The position numbers were made by a program, and so were the translations under genes. A stretch of 64,000 nt of DNA, taken from the NCBI RefSeq assembly GCF_000417875.1, contig NW_006920895.1, forward strand, positions 250,647 to 314,646, read 5' to 3'. Shown in pieces: positions 44,227 through 54,664 of the stretch (position 1 is the stretch's first letter; every line of letters starts with the position of its first letter). Origin of the DNA: Pseudozyma flocculosa PF-1 (taxonomy: Eukaryota; Basidiomycota; Ustilaginomycetes; Ustilaginales; Ustilaginaceae). A model generated the notes under the pieces. The model had not been told where the DNA came from, did no database searches, and was given only the letters and a program-made list of their open reading frames with translations.

Positions 44227-44903
44227 TACGCCTTCGGTACATACGGTAGCAACTCGCAAGATGGCCTGCGTGATGTGGGCCTGTCACGATCACCGGTGCC
44301 GTCCTGGAGCCCGACCGCCGATCGTCGCGTGTCGCACCTTGTACATGTACCGTTTGCTACTGTAGCAAGATGCACACTTGCACTTGCAGTACAGTACATA
44401 CAGTACGGAACGAAGCAGGATGCAGGGTGCTGTATGTCGTCCTTAAGTCCGTGGCCCCGTCCTCCTCGGAGCGGAAGCGGAAGCGGAAGGGGGGCGTGTA
44501 CTGCACAGCAAGTGGTGCGGATTGATGCGTTCCGTACCAAGAGCGGGATGGGATCGACGATCCGCATCCAGACCCCCCCCTCCCCCCCCGCCGGCGGCTG
44601 CACCGTAGCGTACACACGTGCAGACGGCGTGCTTTCTGCCTTCCTTTGCGACGTTCTACCGGTATCGACCGGGGTTCGATCGAGGGCGTGCTCTCTTCGA
44701 CCGCTCCATTGTCGTCCCGTAAACGAGTGGGGCGAGGATGGGCAGCAACTCAAGATGGCCGTGGAAGGAGACGGAGAAGTCGAGAGACGACGATACGCTA
44801 CGGTACTGTACATATCGCGATGACCTCGTCGGGGTGCGAGTCGGGACAAAGGCAGACCTGGCAGGTCAGACAGACCAGGCGGTACCTAAGGCCGTAGACG
44901 CCG

Positions 44904-44949
44904 CGTGGCGTGGCGTGGCGTGGCATGGCATGGTATGGCATGGTATGGC
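44904..44949. repeat. (GGCGT)/(GGCAT)/(GGTAT) pentamer array
   Basis: Nine or so pentamers that shift from GTGGC through ATGGC to ATGGT along the array, a gradient typical of slippage with point change. Confidence 0.8.
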
Positions 44950-45041
44950 TTAACTCCGATGCGAATGGTGCTGCTGCCTGCTGGTGGGCGTTGATGTCGA
45001 TCCGGCTCGGCACCTTAGCTTCGAGGCTGATGCGCGCAGGT

Positions 45042-45104
45042 CCAGACCAGACCAGACCAGACCAGACCAGACCAGAGCAGACCAGACCAGACCAGACCAG
45101 AGCA
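45042..45104. repeat. (CCAGA)n pentamer array
   Basis: About twelve CCAGA units, two of them changed to GCAGA at regular spacing. Confidence 0.9.
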
Positions 45105-46115
45105 GGACGATACATATGCCTGCAGAGGCCGGCCGGAGGGAAAGACAGCCCAGCCCGGCCCAGCCCGGCGAGGACAGGAACAGGAGGGCCGACTGGCGTG
45201 CTCTTGTCGCTGTGCGAGACGAGACCGGAGCGGGCGCAATCAAAGTCGGCCGTTTCATGCCCCCCCCCCCCCCCCTCGCCCCCATGCCGATGCCACTTAC
45301 TTTCTATTCTGCTAAGCTTGTGGTGCGGCGACCGGGAGGGGGACCTCGAGTTGTGGAGAGTGGTGCCTCGCTGCTCTCACCCTCTTCTCTATTCCCCTCG
45401 ACGGCGGCAATCACGGCGCGCAACCTGCTCTTGAAACAGAGTTTGAAAATGGAAACGAGCGAATGGTACGTACGTAAGAGGGGGACAGGACGATGGTGGA
45501 TGCATGGCTAGCTACATATGTAGAAGACGGGGCCGGGCGGGCGGACTAGATGGTCCGATGCACGGCATAGAGGTGCTGCACGACGGCGCGCATGTCTGTG
45601 CATCCTAGCTTGCCGCCGCGCCGCGCCGCGCCGCGACGTGCCAGACTGACTGACTGACTTGACCATGGAAAGGTTCTGATGTCGCTCGTTTGGCTGTTGG
45701 TCGTCGTCGTTGTTGTCGTCGATGGACGTCGATGGCGACGGCGAGGGCGCAGACTTCGGTTCGGAATCGAGGCAGAGACGCGCACGACGGTCGATGCGTG
45801 GCGTGGCGTGGCGTGGCGTGGCCTGACAACCTGCTGGCTCGCCTCGCCTCGTCTACCGCAGGCACTACGGTACTTTGTTCTCGCTCGTGGCCGAAGCCAA
45901 GGCGCGGTACACATGCGAGAGTTTTGGACGACAATGGGACGGCCGGGCGGGCGAGCGAGGCTGGGCTAGGCTGGGCTAGGCTGGGCTAGGGTTGCCTCGA
46001 GAGCGGTGGACGGCCAGCAGGCGTGTCGGTTGAGGCTACACTGACTGTAGGATGGTGTCGTGGCATGGCGGCGGCGGCGAGAGGCGGTTGGACGAGATGT
46101 GTCACCGCAGTGCCC

Positions 46116-46117
46116 GG

Positions 46118-46169
<52 letters not shown>

Positions 46170-46171
46170 CA
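46116..46171. repeat. (GGCA)14 microsatellite
   Basis: Fifty-six bases of perfect GGCA repeat, the longest tetramer array in the window. Confidence 0.95.
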
Positions 46172-47042
46172 CGGCGCACGCGAGCAGGGCGGGCAGCTCG
46201 ACTACCGGTAGCTAGGGCTGGAAGAGGAATCGGCGCGGCGCGGCGAATGGTGGGCAACTTAGAGATCAGAGTAGACGACGCTGCAAACGTCGGTGGGCGT
46301 GCAGCATGTCGGTGAGTCGGAGAGCGAGAGGCCAAGCTGCTGTGCGCGAGCGAGAGTCACAGAGGCGCGGGTCGACGTGTCAGGCCTGGCCTGGCCTGCC
46401 TGAGGGCTGAGCGGTCTGCCTACCGCCCACCGGTACCTCTAGGCATGGCAGGCGTGGCGAGGGGCGGCGAGCATGTGGCCGGATATTTTTCCTCGCAGCC
46501 GGCGAGGCGGGCGAATCGCCAAAGGCCGCGGCCGCGGCCGAGGCAGGCAGCTTGCCCGGGTCTCGAACCCGACGTACGTGCAACGAGGGTTTGGGTTTGG
46601 ACGGCGGCGGCGACGAGGGCGCTGGCGGTTGATGATGGCTGCCTGCTCGTCAGGCCGTGGCGAGGATTTGAGATTTGCAAGCGCACGCCACGGGCAGTGC
46701 TGTAGGTGGCGGCGAGGCAAGGGGGAGAGGAGAGGTTTGTTTGGTTGTCGGCCTCTCGAGGGGGGTTCGTGCCTGTCGGTATGCCCGCTCTGGATCTGTT
46801 TGTGGCGGGCGGATGGACGAGCGGCAGGGCAGGGCAAGGCGGCAGGCAGGCCATGCCATGCCGCCCATGCCATCGGCGACTGAAAGAGCTGCCTCGTTTC
46901 GAACGGAGCGGGTGACGGGCGTGTTGAGACGTGCTTCGCTCGTGGTTGGCTCAGTAGCGGATGCAGAGGAGCAGTGCACCCGCGCCGCCTCGACCCACGC
47001 AGGCGCCGGCAGGCAGGCCCATCGAGACCAGAAGGCTTCGCT

Positions 47043-47098
47043 TTGGCTGCTTGGCTGCTTGGCTGCTTGGCTGCTTGGCTGCTTGGCTGCTTGGCCGC
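47043..47098. repeat. (TTGGCTGC)7 octamer array
   Basis: Six perfect TTGGCTGC units and one variant (TTGGCCGC). An 8-bp unit is unusual beside the 4- and 5-bp arrays nearby. Confidence 0.9.
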
Positions 47099-47360
47099 CC
47101 TCGCCGTCGCCCTGGCCATGGCCCCGGCCCTGGCCCTACCTGGCCTTTGGGCTTTTGGGCTGGTGGCAGACGCCGGCCTCTGCGGGGCCTCCCCGTGCCG
47201 GGCTAGTGCACATACATGACCACAGGTGAGGCCACGACATCGGTCCAGCTAAGTGTCGAGTGGCATCCCTCGCTCGACGTCGTCTGCCTCGCCTCGGGCC
47301 CTACACACATCTCACCGCCTGCAATTGGTCCGGATCCACGGAGCGCTTGGATGCCGGTGG

Positions 47361-47391
47361 TGCCTGCCTGCCTGCCTGCCTGCCTGCCTGC
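47361..47391. repeat. (TGCC)n microsatellite
   Basis: Seven perfect TGCC units plus a partial one; complement of the GGCA arrays at 41476 and 46116. Confidence 0.9.
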
Positions 47392-48320
47392 AATCGCCCC
47401 TCGCCATCCACCAACACTACCTACCACCTCCAGCAGGAGCACCACCACCAACCCATGCCCACGCCCCCGCCCTCACCCGCCCGCTGCACAAGCCCGCCGC
47501 CACCTGCGCCGCCCTGCCGCTCCTAGGCACGCCCAACAATCAGCAGCCGCCTTTTGTCTCGCCCTCCGCTGCCGCACAGCCCATTGTCTGGACCCCTCCT
47601 CCTCCTCCTCCTCCTCCTCCTCGTCGTCGTCCTCGTTCTTCCTCCCCATCCCCTCCTCTCCAACGCCAATTGTCCTGGCCATCCCTTCGCTTCACCCCTC
47701 CGCTCCCCCCTCCTTTGTCCTGCTCCATCTCCAACGGCCAAAGCGCACTTAGGCGGCCCCCCCATCGACAACCTCCCCGGACCACCTCGCCTCGATCCCT
47801 TCAAAGCCTGCCACCTGCCACACCATCGTCCGACCGCCCATCGCCCTCCATTGTTCCCCTCCCATCCGTCTCAGGAACCCTCTCCCTCACTCTCATCCTC
47901 GCCCTCTCCCTGCCTCTCCGTCGACACCATACATCCATCTGGCCGACCACCTCGTCGTACCCACGCTCGCTCGCGCGCTCGCTCCTTGCCCCGCCCCTCG
48001 TCGGCCTCATTCCTTTCGACCACGACCACGACCACCATCACCACCACTCCCGCCATCCCCCTCTCTCGTCACGGCAGCCACCCGTTCGCGTCCGCTCGAC
48101 GACCTCGAGCACACCGGCACCCACCTTGCTCTGATCCCCCATTCCCACCCGCCAAGCACTTCTCGGCCCACGCAAACGACGACGACGACGACGACGACGA
48201 CGGCCGGGGCTGCTGCTCGCTAGCTCAGCTTCTGGCTCGCACCTCTGTCCCAACCGCACCCCTTCTCTCGTCCTTTGCCGCCCCGCCCCGCGCCGCGCCG
48301 CACGCCGCACGCCGCCCGCC

Positions 48321-50698
48321 ATGCCCCACCTGCCGCGCGTACCCGCCTTCCCCATCGTGGGCGAAAACTCGCTCATCACCAGCGGCGGCTCCTCGCTCCG
48401 CATCCCCGCAAAGGAAAAGTCGCACCCCTTTATCGGCAAACTCGCCCCAGAGATCCAGCTCAAGGACCACAAGGGCCGCACCGTCTCCCTCCACGCCACC
48501 ATCGCCCTCGGGCGGCCCATTGTCCTCTACTTTTTCCCCCTCGCCGGCTCCCCGCACTGCACAAAGGAGTCGTGCTCCTTCCGCGACGCCCTCGGCGTAT
48601 CGCCCATCTTCAACGACCTCAACGTCATCGTCATCGGCATCAGCCAGGACCGTGCAGACCGCCAGCGCAAGTTTGTCGACGAGCACCAGCTCAACTTCTG
48701 CGTCCTCCACGACGAGGGCAGGGAGGTCATGAACGCCTGGGGCGTCGGCAGGACCATGCTCGGCCTCGTCGACGCCCGCTGCACCTTTGTCATCGACCAC
48801 CTCGGCACCGTGCGCGCCATGGCCGAGGGCGTGTGGGACTATGCCGGTCACCTCCGCTTCGCAGAGAGCTGGCTCGTACGCATCGAAGACGACCTCGCCG
48901 GCCAGGAGCGCTTCTACCTGCCCCTGCCCCAGGACGCCTCGGGCATCGAGCCCGCAGGCCTCGAGGGCGAGGCCCCCGTCCGCGTCATCTACGTCGACGG
49001 CGGCAACTCCAACGCAGCCGGCGTCGGCGTCGCACCGCGCTACGGCGCCGCACCCCTCCTCGCCAAACGCCAGCACCAGCACCAGAGTCAGCATGCCGCC
49101 AACAGCAACAACAACAACAACAATAACAACATCAACGGCGACGACCGCGACCGCGACGGCAGCGGCGACTCGCCCCGGACGTCGGCGCTCAAGAGCTCCA
49201 AGTCGAAAAAGAGCCTGCGCGAGTGGTTCTCGCCAAAGACGAGCAACGGCGCCGCCACGTTTGACGAGCCGCTGCACGTCGAGCGCAGCCTGAGCGACAT
49301 GCCGGCGCCGCCGCCGCCGCCCATGCCCTCGCTGCGCCACCTCTCGCACCACTCGGCCATGGAGCGCAGCATGAGCGCGCGCGAGTTTTCGGCGGGCGAG
49401 TCGTCGACGTCGTCGGACCTCTACGGGCCCTCGACGGCCGAGACGAGCGTCGGCACCCACCACAGCCGCAACGGCAGCGAGAGCCTGGCCCATCAGCAGC
49501 AGCAGTCGATGGCCAACTACATCCTCTCCAAGCGCGAGAACCGCTTCCAGAACGGCATCAGCGGCACCGGCAGCGGCATGGCGGGCATCGGCGCTGGCGC
49601 CTACGTACGACCGCAACGCAATAGCGGCACGTCCAACGATACGACTTCCGACAGCGGCTCGGCCGGCATCGGGCGGCGTTCGCCCGCCGACCGTCCGCGC
49701 AGCCGCCAGTCACGCGGGCCCGACGGCGTGCCCTACGACGCCTACGAGGAGAGCACCCTGTCGCTGAGCCCCATCACGGCCAACGGCTCGCACGGCCTCT
49801 CGCCGCCGCCGCCCATGTCGGCCAAGGCTCCCGCGTTCCCCACGACGCTCGACATGCCCTACTACCGCCCGCGCACCGCCGACGAGATGCGCTCGCGCCG
49901 GTCGGGCTTCTACGACTGGACGCCTGCGGCCAGCAGCAGCAATCGTNNNNNNNNNNNNNNNNNNNNNNNNNNNNNNNNNNNNNNNNNNNNNNNNNNNNNN
50001 NNNNNNNNNNNNNNNNNNNNNNNNNNNNNNNNNNNNNNNNNNNNNNNNNNNNNNNNNNNNNNNNNNNNNNNNNNNNNNNNNNNNNNNNNNNNNNNNNNNN
50101 NNNNNNNNNNNNNNNNNNNNNNNNNNNNNNNNNNNNNNNNNNNNNNNNNNNNNNNNNNNNNNNNNNNNNNNNNNNNNNNNNNNNNNNNNNNNNNNNNNNN
50201 NNNNNNNNNNNNNNNNNNNNNNNNGACGCGCGCAGGTCGGCCGAGGAGGCCGTCAAACGCCGGCAGGCCGCAAGAGGCCCACGGCCGCCAACGCCGACGC
50301 CGACGGCGACCACCACGCCAACCTCGACGCGCCGGTCGCGGTCGCGGCCACGACCGACCGGAGCGACGTCGAGGAAGAGGTGCCCGACATCCTGACGGCG
50401 CGGCGCGTGCTGGTGGCCAAGAAGCTGCCGGAGAGCCGCTCGGCGACGCGGCTGTCGGGCGAGAGCGTAAAGTCGCTCGGCGCGCGTGCGGCGCGGCGGC
50501 AGTCGATGAGCGACCGGAGCAGCCTGGTGGCCACGCCGGTGCAGCGTTCGCCGCCGCAGCTGCCACGTCGCAGCCCGGACCGCAAGGTCGTCGAGGCTCT
50601 GCGCGGGCTCGGCCTGGCCACGGGCAGCGAGAATGACGAGGCTGGCGGCGATGGCGATGTCGAGGACGAGCGCGGTGATCGTCAGGGCCACGACGGCG

Positions 50699-50792
<94 letters not shown>

Positions 50793-51566
50793 TGAAGACG
50801 AGGATGCAACGACGAGACGGCATCGGCGCCATTCGTCGAGCGGGGGACGGGATCGCGCCGCAACTCGCGGCAGCTGCGGCCGTTGCCCAAGCAATCGCCC
50901 GTGCCGAGCTACGCACCGCCGCGCGCCCCCTCTGCCTCTGCCGCTGCTGCTGCCGCCGGGATCGAGGCGGGCGGAGGAGTGTCGAGCAGTCCGATTTCGA
51001 CGCCCTCGCTCGGCGGATCGCCACCGACGGTGCCGTCGTCTCCGAGCCTAGCGCTATCGCATTCCGGGTCGCAGCACGGCGATGGCGAAGACGGTGGCGG
51101 GGGTGCGGGTATGCCGCGGTCGTTTTCGGCGGCGTCGATGATGGCGTCGCAGCGCCGACCCTCTCTGCCCTTTGCGGCGTCGTCGTCGGTATCGTCGGCA
51201 TCAAAGCGGGATACGATGCTCTACAACGCCACCGCTCCCTCGACGCGGGCCCATTCCCTCGTGGGCTGCAGCGGCGGCGGCGGTGGTGACGATGACGAGT
51301 CGGAAGAGCACGAGGCGTGGGAACGCCGTTCGGTCGCCGATAGCTTTGGCACGTTTGGCGGAAGCCCCAAATTTGAGAGGCAGTGGAGCATCTCTTCTGC
51401 GTCCGGCGTCGCTTATGGTGCCGTCGCTGCTGGCGGTGGTGGTGGTGGTGGTGGGGGGTTGGGGATGGAGGTGGGCGAGGAACCGGATCTTGGTCCCGTC
51501 TCTGCGGGACAGGGACAGGGGCAGGGGCAGGGGAGGATCTCGCCTCCTCCACGGTTTGAACTTTAA
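48321..51566 (+). CDS. PrxQ/BCP-type peroxiredoxin with long disordered tail
   Basis: Residues about 35-195 form an AhpC/TSA-fold peroxiredoxin of the PrxQ/BCP class, which reduces peroxides with thioredoxin. The active-site segment PLAGSPHCTKESCSFRD carries the peroxidatic Cys80 and, five residues on, the typical resolving Cys85. FVIDHLGTVRAMAEGVWDYA is a later core strand. The same open frame continues for about 340 residues of Ser/Asn/Pro-rich sequence (Asn run; KSKKSLREWFSPKT; YILSKRENRFQNG) to a 278-N gap. After the gap, frame 50227 onward is plausible (LVAKKLPESRSATRLSGES), with an (Asp-His)15 tract. From about 50800 the natural frame shifts by one base and ends at 51566 (ISPPPRFEL). 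So there are two breaks: the gap, and an apparent frameshift at the repeat. That the tail belongs to the same gene is inferred. Confidence 0.72.
49947..50224. other. 278-N assembly gap inside the peroxiredoxin fusion gene
   Basis: The gap falls in the disordered tail, between WTPAASSSNR and a basic Arg/Ala-rich segment. The plausible frame differs on the two sides. Confidence 0.95.
50701..50790. repeat. (GACCAC)15 hexamer repeat coding Asp-His
   Basis: Fifteen perfect GACCAC units. In the frame supported by the upstream protein they encode alternating Asp-His. The reading frame appears to change at or just after the array, which fits a length error in the repeat. Confidence 0.92.
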
Positions 51567-52442
51567 CCCTGCCCCCCTCCCTCCCTCCCTCCCTCCTCTT
51601 GATGATGGTACACCACCACTGTACTCGTCGCTCCCCTATCTTATCCGCTCATCGTCTCTGCATCACCATTCATACACGCTCTCACCTCGTCTCGTTCCGT
51701 CTTGTTGGCACACCTCTAGACCCCCCTCCCTCCTCCTTCCTCGCTGTGCTGTACTGTGCTGTGCTCAACCTGCTACAAGTCACGACCAAACGGATCTGCT
51801 ACACTCTCTCTAATGCCCCATCCGTCTTTTCCCTTTAGCTTGGCACCCTCTGCCACCGCCTGCCCTTCTTCTACCCCGCCTTCCTGCCTACCTACCTGCC
51901 TACCTGGCTGGCTGGCGGGCTGGCGGGCTGGAGAGGGAGTGAAAGACCGCATCGAGTCATGAACCCGGTACCATGCAACGCGACAACGCCCAGGTGGCGT
52001 CCGATCCGAAGCAGATCGAGATGGAATGCGGTGCCACGCCTGGCTTCGCCTAGCCTGGACTGGGATGGGTTGGGATTGCAGTGTGCCGTCAGTCGGCACC
52101 CTCGACGTTCCTCTCGCTGGGCGCGCCAACTTGGATCCGCCCCCCTCTCTCTGTCCATCGGGGCGCGCGTGCCTGGCTCGCGCCCGTCGACTTGGCTCCC
52201 ACTGCCTCCCCTCGTTGCCTTTGTCCTTCATCTCCATCTCGTTGGCCGCTCCTGGCTCCATTTCTTTTAGCCCTCATCGTCTCGTGCTCCGCTACCGAGG
52301 CATGCTACTGTGCCGTGCCGCGCCGCTCTGTGCCGGCCCAGGCCCCGACTCGACTCGACTCGAATTGGTTCGCCCCGTCTGGCCAACCTTGGACCTGGAC
52401 CCCGATTCGAGCCGGCCCGTCGATCAAGGCCACCACCATTCA
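51567..52442. other. Convergent 3' region, peroxiredoxin fusion / CKS1
   Basis: The 876 bp between two stop codons start with a CCCT-rich tract and contain CTACCTGCC and GGCTGGCGGGCTGGC runs (51888-51932). A GACTCGACTCGACTCG pentamer is near 52347-52362. No gene is recognised; both terminators should lie here. Confidence 0.5.
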
Positions 52443-53242
52443 TCACCTCCTGACTCGCTGCAGGTCTGCGGGCTTGCCCTGGGGTCCGTACTAAGGCGGC
52501 GCGAGGAGATGACACGGAAGATAGCAAAGGGTGCGAGGGGTGCGACGAAGAGGCGTCAGCTGGGGAACGGCAATCTCGCTTTGAGAGGGGCAGAGCAACG
52601 GCAGCGGACCTCGACCTTACCTTTTGCTGGTAGTCTTTTTCCCTCCGGAAGAGGAGGATGTGCGGTTCCGGTGCTGTCCGAGGGCGAGGGGGAAACAGAG
52701 AAGCGAAGCGAAACGAGTCAGTGGATGGCATCCTGGAACCCACCCCGCGCGCAGCGCAGCAGAGGCCAGTGTCAAGGTCGACGCACCGTGCACCTCGTAA
52801 TGCTGCCACCCGACGCTTTGTGTGATGCCGAGGCCCCTCCACTCCTGGTCCGAGAGGATGCGCAGCACGCCCTGCTCCTCGGGGTCAAAGTAGCTCTTGG
52901 GGATCAGGCGCAGCAGCGGTTTTGGCAGGATGACGTGGCTGAAGGGCGCGGTGCCAGCAGACGAGAGCAGCAGGACCACGACGGCGAGTGTGTAAGCTAG
53001 GCTGAACGGCAAGGCAATCGCGAGGCGAGCATCGACGTCGACTCACCGGTATTCCCACTTGTCGTCCGAGTACTTGTCCGAGTAGTGGATCCTGTAGTCG
53101 GCGGAGGGAGCGCGCGCTAGGTGAGCTGGTGCACGGCAGGTACGGATCGAGCGCGCCGTTGCAGCCTCGAGCCTGACGGAGCGAGCGAGACTCACCTCTC
53201 GACGTAGTCGTCGTACGTCGGCTCCCTAGCTTCCTTGGCCAT
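52443..53242 (-). CDS. CKS1: Cyclin-dependent kinase regulatory subunit Cks1/Suc1
   Basis: This 114-aa protein is the Cks adaptor that binds Cdk1 and phospho-threonine substrates in the cell cycle. Five exons: 53196-53242, 53047-53091, 52787-52938, 52621-52673 and 52443-52490; phases match at each junction. Diagnostic segments are [46 protein letters not shown]-like [20 protein letters not shown] and the Cdk-contact motif [18 protein letters not shown]. The HxPEPH hinge involved in strand exchange is intact. Beyond the core is a short basic tail ([16 protein letters not shown]) supplied by the last exon, comparable in position to the variable tails of fungal Cks proteins. The high intron number for so small a gene means an ORF search misses it. 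Confidence 0.95.
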
Positions 53243-54583
53243 GGTGGTGGTGATGCGGCGGGTGGTGTGAGGGGGTTTGGGCTATGTCGGTCGCTCAAAG
53301 GGGCAGACTGGACGATGGTGCGCTGTCTGCGGGTGCGGCCGGGTCTGTCGGCGTGCGTGCGAGGCCCTGCCGTCGACGAGTGGGAATGGCGGTGCCGGTG
53401 GCAGAGTCCGAGCTAGGAGAGCGCAGTCGAGGCGACGCTATCGATGCGCAAGGAGTGGGGCAACGACGTAGCAGACGGTGCAAACTGAGCCGCGCTGGGG
53501 CCGCAAGCGTCGATGTGTTGGCGTTCGAGCTCGCCAGAGGCAGGTCCGGGCGATGCGATGCCGCGCGCAAGACGTTGAGCGCCGGGTGCGGTGGATGTGA
53601 CAGCAACAGAGGACCGGTGCGGGACCTTGTCTTGACCTTCGGACGCCGGGTTTGTTTTTCTTCGCGCCAAGGATCGAGGCCGATGTGAGATGAAGTGGCC
53701 GCCGACGATGTGGATGTGCTGGGTCGATGCAGTTCAGGGCTGAGCGAGTAGTCTTGTGGTGATGAGGCCTCGGACAGGCGGGGCGCAAAGGGCGGGCTGG
53801 GAGATGACAATGGTGCTGGTGGCGATGGCGATGGCGATGGCGATGGTGGTGGTGGGGAGCAGAGGAGCTGCCGGGCCAGGCGAGGCCATCCCAGCCAAGG
53901 CACAGATAGAGACACGCGCGAGGGTCCGAGCCGGCTGGCTTGCCAGAGCCCAGCCAGGCTAAGCAGCAGACGAGCCTTGACCCCAAGCCCTTGGCCGAGA
54001 ACAACAGGCAAGGCCAGGCCAGGCTGGGTTGGGCCACGGTAGCCCACGCAGGTCGCCCGCCTGGCCACCCCGCCCCGCCCGCTGCCCCGGCCTCTTCCCC
54101 AAAAAGCACACACACAGAGGCCGGCCCGCAGTGCGGCGGCCTGCCAGGCACGAGAAAGAGGAAAAGAAAAAAACCGGGCGCAGGCAGACAGACGGCCAGC
54201 CTGCGAGCCGGACCAAGGCTGGCTTGGCCTGGCTTGGCCTGGCCTGGCCTGCCTGGGGGCCTCGAGGACGCGTCTCGACCGCGTCAGCTAGAGGAGCCTA
54301 GCCTGGCCTAGCCTGGCCTGGCCTCTCGCCTTCTGGGCCGAAAGTCGGATCCGCCCCCGCCCTAATCTCTGGCCTCCTCTCTGGCCTCCTCTTTGTGCCT
54401 GCCACGACCTTGAGCCCCGGATCGCGCCGGGCCCATTCGAGACGCTCGTCGGGCATGATTTGGGATGCATGGATATACAAAGCTGCACATGTACGCTCAA
54501 GCTACAGCAGTCGGCTCTTTTGGCTTGGTGCCGCCTCGCAGGAGGCGGATGCTGGGTCGCAGGGCCAGAGGCTCGTCGACCTT
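53243..54583. other. Gene-free region between CKS1 and SEC24
   Basis: These 1.3 kb hold the CKS1 promoter and the SEC24 3' side. A GATGGC hexamer run lies at 53821-53847 and long GGCCT/GGCTT pentamer runs at 54221-54257 and 54298-54322. No coding feature is recognised. Confidence 0.5.
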
Positions 54584-54633
54584 TCAGGACCCGCCGTTGA
54601 CCTTGTCTCGCAGTTGGCCCTGTGTGGCGCGCA

Positions 54634-54664
<31 letters not shown>

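Larger units (their letters stand above)
42947..48320. other. 5.4 kb gene-free, microsatellite-rich region
   Basis: This is the longest stretch without a recognised gene. The first few hundred bases are CT-rich 3' sequence of the secreted protein gene, and the last 400 bases or so are CT/CCTC-rich leader of the peroxiredoxin gene. Between them lie many separate short tandem arrays (listed individually) and a cluster of GTAC-type motifs around 44040-44900. No transposase, reverse transcriptase, terminal repeats, tRNA or rRNA were found by eye. Open frames of up to about 390 aa (for example 47554-48732) are proline/serine-rich and overlap known genes. Confidence 0.55.

Noticed and set aside
46116..46171. 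Tandem arrays considered as CRISPR or satellite DNA
   Set aside because: Units are 4-8 bp without spacers; they are simple microsatellites.
46540..46640. Possible minus-strand tRNA (T-arm-like TCGGGTTCGAGACCCGG)
   Set aside because: The T-arm can pair, but there is no A-box, no matching acceptor stem and no anticodon arm in the expected place.
47554..48732. 392-codon plus-strand open frame before and over the peroxiredoxin
   Set aside because: It is Pro/Ser/Leu-rich without motifs and overlaps the peroxiredoxin in another frame; it reads through the CT-rich leader.
49774..51552. 592-codon minus-strand frame through the gap
   Set aside because: Half is N and Val/Arg runs from the hexamer repeat; there are no domain features, and it is antisense to the peroxiredoxin tail.
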